From NCBI GenBank assembly GCA_003024985.2, contig PXIH01S0006408.1: DNA of 10,214 nucleotides. The stretch is one strand, 5' to 3'. Under the pieces are notes generated by a model, which saw only the letters and a list, made by a program, of their open reading frames with translations, had not been told where the DNA came from and did no database searches. Within the stretch, counting starts at the first letter, position 1. Each line of letters opens with the position of its first letter. Positions 7,015 through 10,214 of this stretch are shown in pieces. The DNA is from Euperipatoides rowelli (taxonomy: Eukaryota > Onychophora > Udeonychophora > Euonychophora > Peripatopsidae). A program made the translations under genes and the position numbers.

Positions 7015-7317
7015 TAATATTGAAAATTAAATCCTTTGCTCAGGATTTTTGTCATAGGACTCAAATACAGTTCATTTATAAATACTGTGTTTTAATGAAA
7101 AATTTAATTTCAAACCAAATCAGTTATTTATTAAAGTTAAAGTTTTATAATTTTGATAGCCTATTCAAAAAGTAATTCTTAGATATCTGGGACAATGATT
7201 CTAATGGGAAATGATTGTGAATTAATGTATTTTTATTGTATTATTTACTTTCTATATAATTTTAGCTTGTATTGTTAATTAATTTTGTTTCTGTATTTCT
7301 TGTAATTAAATTTGAAC

Positions 7318-7355
7318 AATAAATTATGTTTACGGCGTTTTTGCAAAAAAAAAAA
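7318..7355 (+). terminator. polyadenylation signal and poly(A) tract of a retroposed 3' end
   Basis: AATAAA at 7318-7323 lies about 21 bases before an A11 run at 7345-7355, the spacing expected of a mature mRNA 3' end. Upstream 350 bases are T-rich and non-coding, like a 3' UTR. The parent transcript or LINE is not recognised. Confidence 0.45.
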
Positions 7356-7693
7356 CACTCTAGCTTACGGTAATCATTTGGCTAAACTAGAATAGAAACT
7401 AAGAAAGAACAATCAACATTTGAATATAATTATATATCACAGTATTTTTTTAAATAAATTTTATATTCATAATGTTAAAAAAATATTAACTTACTATATG
7501 AGTGTTAATAAATTAAGCATGACTTCCATAATTTTTAATGCTTGTTTTGGTAATTGGCCATGTACCCAATCACATGACTGCCAGAAAGTAGGTTAGCATA
7601 CTCTAATAACAGCAATTGTAATTTTTGTGTTAGAAACTTAAATACAGACACATGATTTTCAGATTAGGTTATTAAAATTCATTCAAGGTTTCT

Positions 7694-7716
7694 TTATTAT
7701 TATTATTATTATTATT
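7694..7716. repeat. (ATT)n microsatellite
   Basis: About seven and a half copies of ATT, in the insertion that splits the integrase. It could be the tail of a SINE or LINE fragment or a simple repeat. Confidence 0.8.
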
Positions 7717-7847
7717 TAAAAAATGGGACAATATATGGAAATAAAATAAGGTACATACATGTGTCCCAATAGGCCTTGTTGGGATAATGGGGCAGAGGAG
7801 CCAATTAAGGGATGTTTTCATAAAAAACGGGATGGACATGAACCCTA

Positions 7848-8195
7848 CCCATAAGGAGTGCCCAAGTAAGCAAACTGATGAAATTGGTAGTGTTGGATAT
7901 CATGGGACCATATCCGAGATTGAAGTAGCAAAACACATATTTATTAATAAACTTAGATTACTACTCGAAGTGGATAGAAGCCTACCCAATCAGAAATGCC
8001 AATACAGGAGCAATTACAAAAATTCTGAGAGAATATTTTTGCAGGTATAGAATCGTTAAAAAATTAATCTTGGACAATGGACCACAATTTATCTCAAGAA
8101 CTTATATTGCTTTGTATAAACTGTGGAAGGTAAAGCCCATTCACACTACCCGTTATCACATCCAATCAGATGCAATGGAGAGACTAACAAAGTAA
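7848..8195 (+). pseudogene. integrase catalytic core, rve fold (decayed, D-D-E kept)
   Basis: It would join element cDNA to host DNA. One frame reads nearly unbroken: LDIMGPYP (first Asp 7896-7898), TYLLINLDYYSKWIEAYPI (7938-7994), then LILDNGPQFIS (second Asp 8073-8075) and AMERLTK (Glu 8178-8180). The only internal stop is TAG at 7926, and the frame closes with TAA at 8196. Spacing between the second Asp and the Glu is 34 residues, one fewer than the standard 35; a residue appears to be missing just before Glu-Arg. An 87-codon open frame from 7787 overlaps in another phase and is not the protein. Confidence 0.85.
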
Positions 8196-8640
8196 TTAAA
8201 ACAATGATCCAAGCTCTTGTCGAACATGACCACAAAGAGTGGATAAATTAATTCCACAATGCCTCATGGCAATAAGAACAACAAAACATGACACCACAGT
8301 TTTCACCCCAGCAAAATTATTCCTGGGAAGAGATCATCCCAAAAAAATTTCAGAGCAAATCGAGGAATGGACTCTGAAATGAATAACATAAAGAAATTGG
8401 TGGCAATGCATGTGGAAATTAGCCAACAAAGACAAAAGAGAAACTATGATTAACACACAAGAGAAAGAAAATTCAATATAGGAGACATTATAAAAATAAA
8501 AGTATGCACTTTGTCGGATAAAAGCAGGAATTATTCTACCAGTTTGAACACAGGTGGAATGGACTATTCAAAATTTTAAATAATTTAAATGACTTGATGT
8601 ATGAAATATGAGACTTAAATGTAAGAATATTGGCAAATTT
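8196..8640 (+). pseudogene. integrase C-terminal region with GPY/F-like module (decayed)
   Basis: After the core, frames give VIKTMIQALVEHDHKEWIN, then TTKHDTTVFTPAKLFLGRDH (about 8280-8338), matching the T-x-x-T-P-x-x-L-x-x-G-R segment of Ty3/Gypsy integrases. Next come QQRQKRNYD and RKFNIGDIIKIKV (about 8430-8505), the G-D-x-V/I strand before the C-terminal module, and WNGLFKILNNLNDLMYEI (8555-8608), where GLFKI corresponds to the GPY/F motif. No chromodomain is seen. Beyond this only a Lys/Arg-rich tail is readable to about 8725. Stops and at least two frame changes make it non-functional. Confidence 0.78.
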
Positions 8641-8762
8641 AATATTGTCATTATTGATAAATATGAGATTCGTGAGAATCAAGTGAAGAAACATACAAGT
8701 AAGAGGAAGAGAATCCTCAACAAAACACTGCCATAAATATGACACATGGTCTAAGACAAAGT

Positions 8763-8779
8763 AAAAAAAAGAAAAAGGG
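8763..8779 (+). other. polypurine run, possible PPT
   Basis: An A-rich run ending in GGG (aaaaaaaagaaaaaggg) lies about 50 bases past the end of readable pol. A polypurine tract primes plus-strand DNA synthesis just before a 3' LTR. However, the next bases (ctagag) do not begin with TG, so this is only a candidate. Confidence 0.2.
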
Positions 8780-8827
8780 CTAGAGACTCAGCTAAAATAA
8801 TAAATTAAAGATTAAATTCCACTTAAA

Positions 8828-9022
8828 GTGGATGAGTGTGCTAAACAACACTTTTCCCCTATTCATAAAATGCGGTGTAACCCAAATAAAAATATGTGTA
8901 GACATCACACACTATCAAACAAAGAAACCATATATGAATTTGAGGGAGTCCTTTCCACAGTTTCATCCCAAGTCAGAATAACAATTTCTCTAGCAGATTC
9001 AACTATAACAACTCATAGTTAG
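8828..9022 (+). pseudogene. possible third-ORF (envelope-like) remnant
   Basis: A 64-codon open frame without an ATG follows pol at the place where an env gene sits in some metazoan Ty3/Gypsy elements. It contains three Cys within 22 residues (positions 4, 17 and 24), then TIYEF and an alternating-hydrophobic stretch, VSSQVRITISL. Cys cluster, then tyrosine-glutamate, then beta-type strands loosely recall the phlebovirus-G2-like fusion glycoproteins known from some invertebrate retroelements. The W and the later Cys of that pattern are not seen. No signal peptide or membrane segment is visible in the frame. The likeness is weak and could be chance. Confidence 0.27.
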
Positions 9023-9045
9023 GATTAAAACAACCAAAGGCATAA
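9023..9045. other. short unassigned spacer
   Basis: AT-rich bases between the two decayed frames. Nothing recognised. Confidence 0.5.
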
Positions 9046-9393
9046 CCAGCAAGCATCAATGTGTTGACCATATGCACCAATATGCAAATGGGATCATTTC
9101 AAACAGAGATCTGGTATGACATGCATGATAGACCCAGGGAAAAAATCTTGCTAAGAACCTTGCATGTGAAAGCAATAGAGAGGTAAAAGTTCAGGCCAGA
9201 AAAATTACAAAGAATTCCCAACATCAGGAAATGTTTTAAAGAGAAGCTAAAATCACAAGTTGAATTGGTCCCACTGCTAAGAGAAGGTGGGAACAAAATC
9301 GGCAAATCCAAATTTTAACTCATGTATAAGAAGGTACAAGAAAGAACGAGTCAATTTAAACCTCTCTGCAAACCACCCACCAAACACTCATAA
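9046..9393 (+). pseudogene. unidentified decayed reading frame
   Basis: One frame stays readable for 115 codons with only two internal stops (TAA at 9184 and 9316), clearly fewer than expected in AT-rich DNA. The product would be basic, with pieces such as QTEIWYDMHDRPREKILL and EKLKSQVELVPLLREGG. I recognise no domain, transmembrane segment or signal peptide. It may be the end of the element's third ORF, or a separate insertion. It starts in a different phase from the 8828-9022 frame. Confidence 0.3.
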
Positions 9394-10214
9394 AACTTTG
9401 AAAATTTGCATACCTACAATGAAAGTTTGCACATACCCACAAAAAAGTAGAATATACAAAATAAATGTAAGATATTATAAATAGCTATGGAACCATATAG
9501 AGTTATATAATGAAATACACATCACATGACATCAAAAGAATGACAATAGGTAAGATGCTTAACATTATTAGTAGTATCCAGAAATGACATGGAGTTGAAA
9601 CACTCATTATTTAATATCCATGAGATAATACATAAATAAAATACTTAAAACTGTGAGTATGACAAAAGAGGTTGCAATCATAAAGAGGGCTTAGAACCCA
9701 CATTATACAAGTTTAGGTAGTAGCTACAAACAAGTACTTAACACCCAACTATATTTGTTAAAAATATATATACAATTACAAGGAACACATTCATCTCCCC
9801 AGGTTGTCTAAGTTAGTTAAAAGTGTTGGACAGTTACAAATACAGATAAAACTTTTTTTTTCTGTTGGAACTTAAAAGTAAAATTGTTTGTATTATTTAA
9901 GTTAAGTGAATAAAAAGTTGTTGAGCACCAAAGTTGCATTATTAGTTTACTCCAATTATAATAAGAATATTATGCCTTTACTATTAAAATAGTTTTTTTT
10001 TAATCTTTTTTTGAATTTACTAATAAAATAGCTAAAAAGCCTATACCAAAGGAAAACAAACCGGAAATATCCTCAACCTTAAAAAAAAAAAATTCAAAAT
10101 AATAGCTGAGTTACTCCCTCGTGAGGCGAAAGCATAGACACTTTTTTTTCTTCAAAAGCTTCAGTCACAAATTCTAGGTGAGGTCACAGGTGATCTCACC
10201 TTTCTCTCACAGGG
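9394..10214. other. AT-rich non-coding tail, no gene recognised
   Basis: About 820 bases of AT-rich DNA with A and T homopolymers (for example T8 at 9852-9859 and A12 at about 10081-10092). No open frame shows a domain, apart from the last stretch of a 65-codon frame ending at 9484 that has no motif. An AATAAA-type hexamer lies near 9909 (gaataaaaag). The 3' LTR of the Ty3/Gypsy element might be here but cannot be shown without the 5' copy. The last 40 bases hold an inverted repeat. Confidence 0.5.
10176..10201. repeat. imperfect inverted repeat with AGGTCA-like half-sites
   Basis: Arms 10176-10187 (aggtgaggtcac) and 10190-10201 (gtgatctcacct) match at 11 of 12 positions around a 2-base spacer. 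The centre also reads AGGTCA-c-AGGTGA (10181-10193), close to a DR1-type nuclear-receptor site. The window ends 13 bases later, so its larger context is unknown. Confidence 0.6.

Larger units (their letters stand above)
6947..7847. mobile_element. unidentified AT-rich insertion(s) splitting integrase
   Basis: The segment between the integrase zinc-binding and core domains carries no pol motifs and is far longer than the usual linker. It holds a G13 run (7002-7014), an AATAAA signal at 7318-7323 with an A11 run at 7345-7355, an (ATT)n tract at about 7694-7716 and a short inverted repeat at 7724-7768. The AATAAA-then-poly(A) spacing looks like a retroposed 3' end on the plus strand. The (ATT)n tract could be the tail of a second retroposed piece. 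No transposase or RT motif is visible, and no target duplication was found. The right edge is uncertain: integrase similarity resumes by about 7848, and 7780-7847 is unassigned. Confidence 0.5.
2682..8730 (+). mobile_element. Ty3/Gypsy LTR retrotransposon, decayed internal region, interrupted in integrase
   Basis: The order gag - aspartic protease - RT - RNase H - integrase, with integrase last, identifies the Ty3/Gypsy (Metaviridae) type. Recognisable blocks run from the gag-like start at 2682 to the integrase C-terminal domain ending near 8640, with a Lys/Arg-rich tail reaching about 8725. The domains occupy all three plus frames with many stops, and a foreign segment lies between about 6946 and 7847. 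No LTR, primer-binding site or convincing LTR start is seen: the LINE tail ends 13 bp before the first gag codon, so the 5' LTR, if it survives, would be left of the LINE/hAT block and outside the window. Confidence 0.85.

Noticed and set aside
6864-7175. 103-codon plus-strand frame crossing the N at 6946
   Set aside because: The beginning is the integrase zinc-binding domain; the rest is unrelated insertion sequence with a G-run and no domain. The frame joins two different things by chance.
7787-8050. 87-codon plus-strand open frame
   Set aside because: It overlaps the integrase core in the wrong phase; the correct frame has the D/D/E motifs.
9822-10214. 3' LTR of the Ty3/Gypsy element starting at tgttggac
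   Set aside because: A TGT start and AATAAA-type hexamers are present, but there is no polypurine tract directly before it, no CA end was found, and there is no second copy in the window to compare.
1-10214. tRNA, rRNA, CRISPR, bacterial operon, toxin or defence system
   Set aside because: No cloverleaf with A/B boxes, no spaced direct repeats, no Shine-Dalgarno-led operon and no such protein motifs were seen; all coding signals belong to eukaryotic transposable elements.

Overview
This window looks like AT-rich, CpG-poor metazoan DNA made almost entirely of old, nested transposable elements. There is no intact cellular gene, RNA gene, CRISPR array or bacterial-type operon. The families seen (hAT DNA transposon, CR1/jockey-like non-LTR element with an APE-type endonuclease, Ty3/Gypsy LTR retrotransposon with a GPY/F-type integrase end) occur together in many animal genomes. 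An arthropod or other invertebrate is plausible, but the sequence does not fix the taxon.

Layout, left to right. Bases 1-106 are one end of a hAT element, ending in a recognisable terminal inverted repeat. From there to base 2316 a CR1/jockey-like LINE lies on the minus strand: endonuclease at the right (about 2316-1700), linker, then reverse transcriptase running left. At base 2317, an N, the orientation flips. Bases 2318-2590 encode the C-terminal end of the same kind of LINE protein on the plus strand, followed by a short 3' UTR, a 6-bp stem-loop and a TAAA-repeat tail ending at 2668. This is the layout left by twin priming (5' inversion), unless the N marks a scaffold join.

Thirteen bases after the LINE tail a decayed Ty3/Gypsy element begins on the plus strand. 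Its order is gag (about 2682-4240, with an 11-residue-repeat coiled coil and a basic Asn/Arg-rich end), aspartic protease (DTG at 4532), reverse transcriptase (YIDD at 5727), RNase H, integrase zinc-binding domain (6732-6945), integrase core (D/D/E at 7896, 8073, 8178) and the integrase C-terminal domain to about 8640. About 0.9 kb of unrelated AT-rich sequence (6946 to about 7847), with a poly(A) tail and an (ATT)n tract, splits the integrase between its zinc-binding and core domains. The pol domains lie in several frames with stops, so the element is dead. The right end holds a possible third-ORF remnant (8828-9022), another decayed reading frame (9046-9393) and about 0.7 kb of AT-rich DNA with no recognised gene. 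No LTR pair was found.

The points most worth checking are the LINE inversion, the coincidence of both N bases with element breakpoints, two perfect short-loop palindromes inside the two retroelements, the gag coiled coil, and the possible envelope-like third ORF. I see no new cellular system here.
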